Assembly (NCBI GenBank): GCA_964472785.1
Contig: CAYYMH010000046.1
Location: 1-33,425, forward strand
DNA: 33,425 nucleotides
Origin: CAYYMH01 sp964472785
Lineage (GTDB): Bacteria > Zhuqueibacterota > Zhuqueibacteria > Thermofontimicrobiales > Thermofontimicrobiaceae
Reading direction: 5' to 3'
Position 1 is the first letter of the stretch. The number at the start of each line of letters is the position of its first letter. Made by a program: the position numbers and the translations under genes. Positions 33,397-33,425 of the stretch are shown piece by piece. Below the pieces are notes generated by a model, which saw only the letters and a program-made list of their open reading frames with translations, had not been told where the DNA came from and searched no databases.

Positions 33397-33425
33397 CGAA
33401 AAAATTTAAAACTGTTGGGCTCATA

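Overview
The window looks like chromosomal DNA from a Gram-negative (diderm) bacterium of the Fibrobacterota-Chlorobiota-Bacteroidota (FCB) superphylum, most like Calditrichota or candidate phylum KSB1. The phylum is inferred. What is seen directly: two TonB-dependent receptors with N-terminal carboxypeptidase-regulatory-like domains, a PorV/PorQ-family outer-membrane protein, several secreted proteins ending in type IX secretion (T9SS) type-A-like sorting domains (the 'QNYPNPFN' signature), signal peptides and lipoboxes, and moderately AT-rich DNA. The best promoters are sigma70-like, with a 17-bp spacer and TATATT or TATAAT at -10, rather than the classical Bacteroidota type.

Left part (1-7292, minus strand). 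The window opens inside a large membrane signalling protein (PDZ, multi-span membrane region, GAF, SpoIIE/PP2C phosphatase) with its own consensus promoter. Next is a pyrimidine operon, transcribed right to left: consensus promoter, PyrR-type attenuator leader, pyrR, a possible 52-residue ORF, pyrB, pyrC and a class I/II aminotransferase. Junctions are tight (2-50 nt between pyrB and pyrC depending on the pyrC start; ATGA overlap between pyrC and the aminotransferase). The leader carries the PyrR-binding loop motif and an intrinsic terminator, so UMP-sensitive attenuation by PyrR can be predicted directly.

Middle part (7365-18290). A pair of minus-strand secreted proteins carries cohesin-like domains (one with an internal dockerin) and C-terminal sorting domains. 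They lie behind a consensus promoter and a roughly 300-nt leader rich in inverted repeats. Plus-strand spmA-spmB (overlapping stop/start), a minus-strand TPR protein and a plus-strand TIM-barrel isomerase-like protein follow. A minus-strand starch-active pair comes next: a secreted multidomain GH13 alpha-amylase, then a small secreted protein that resembles only the N-terminal domain of a glycogen-debranching enzyme.

Right part (18737-33425, plus strand). A cell-envelope cluster holds a TonB receptor with terminator, a two-gene block of sorting-domain proteins with terminator, a lipoprotein, a second TonB receptor, a PorV-like protein, an NHL-repeat lipoprotein and a hotdog thioesterase. An initiator tRNA-Met with its own promoter follows. 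The last 20 bases of the window look like a fusion of that tRNA's promoter region with its anticodon arm.

No CRISPR array, transposase, integrase or phage gene was seen. The least explained elements are the cohesin/dockerin sorting-domain pair with its structured leader, the receptor/secreted-protein/PorV cluster without a SusD partner, the orphan debranching-like domain, and the small ORF between pyrR and pyrB.
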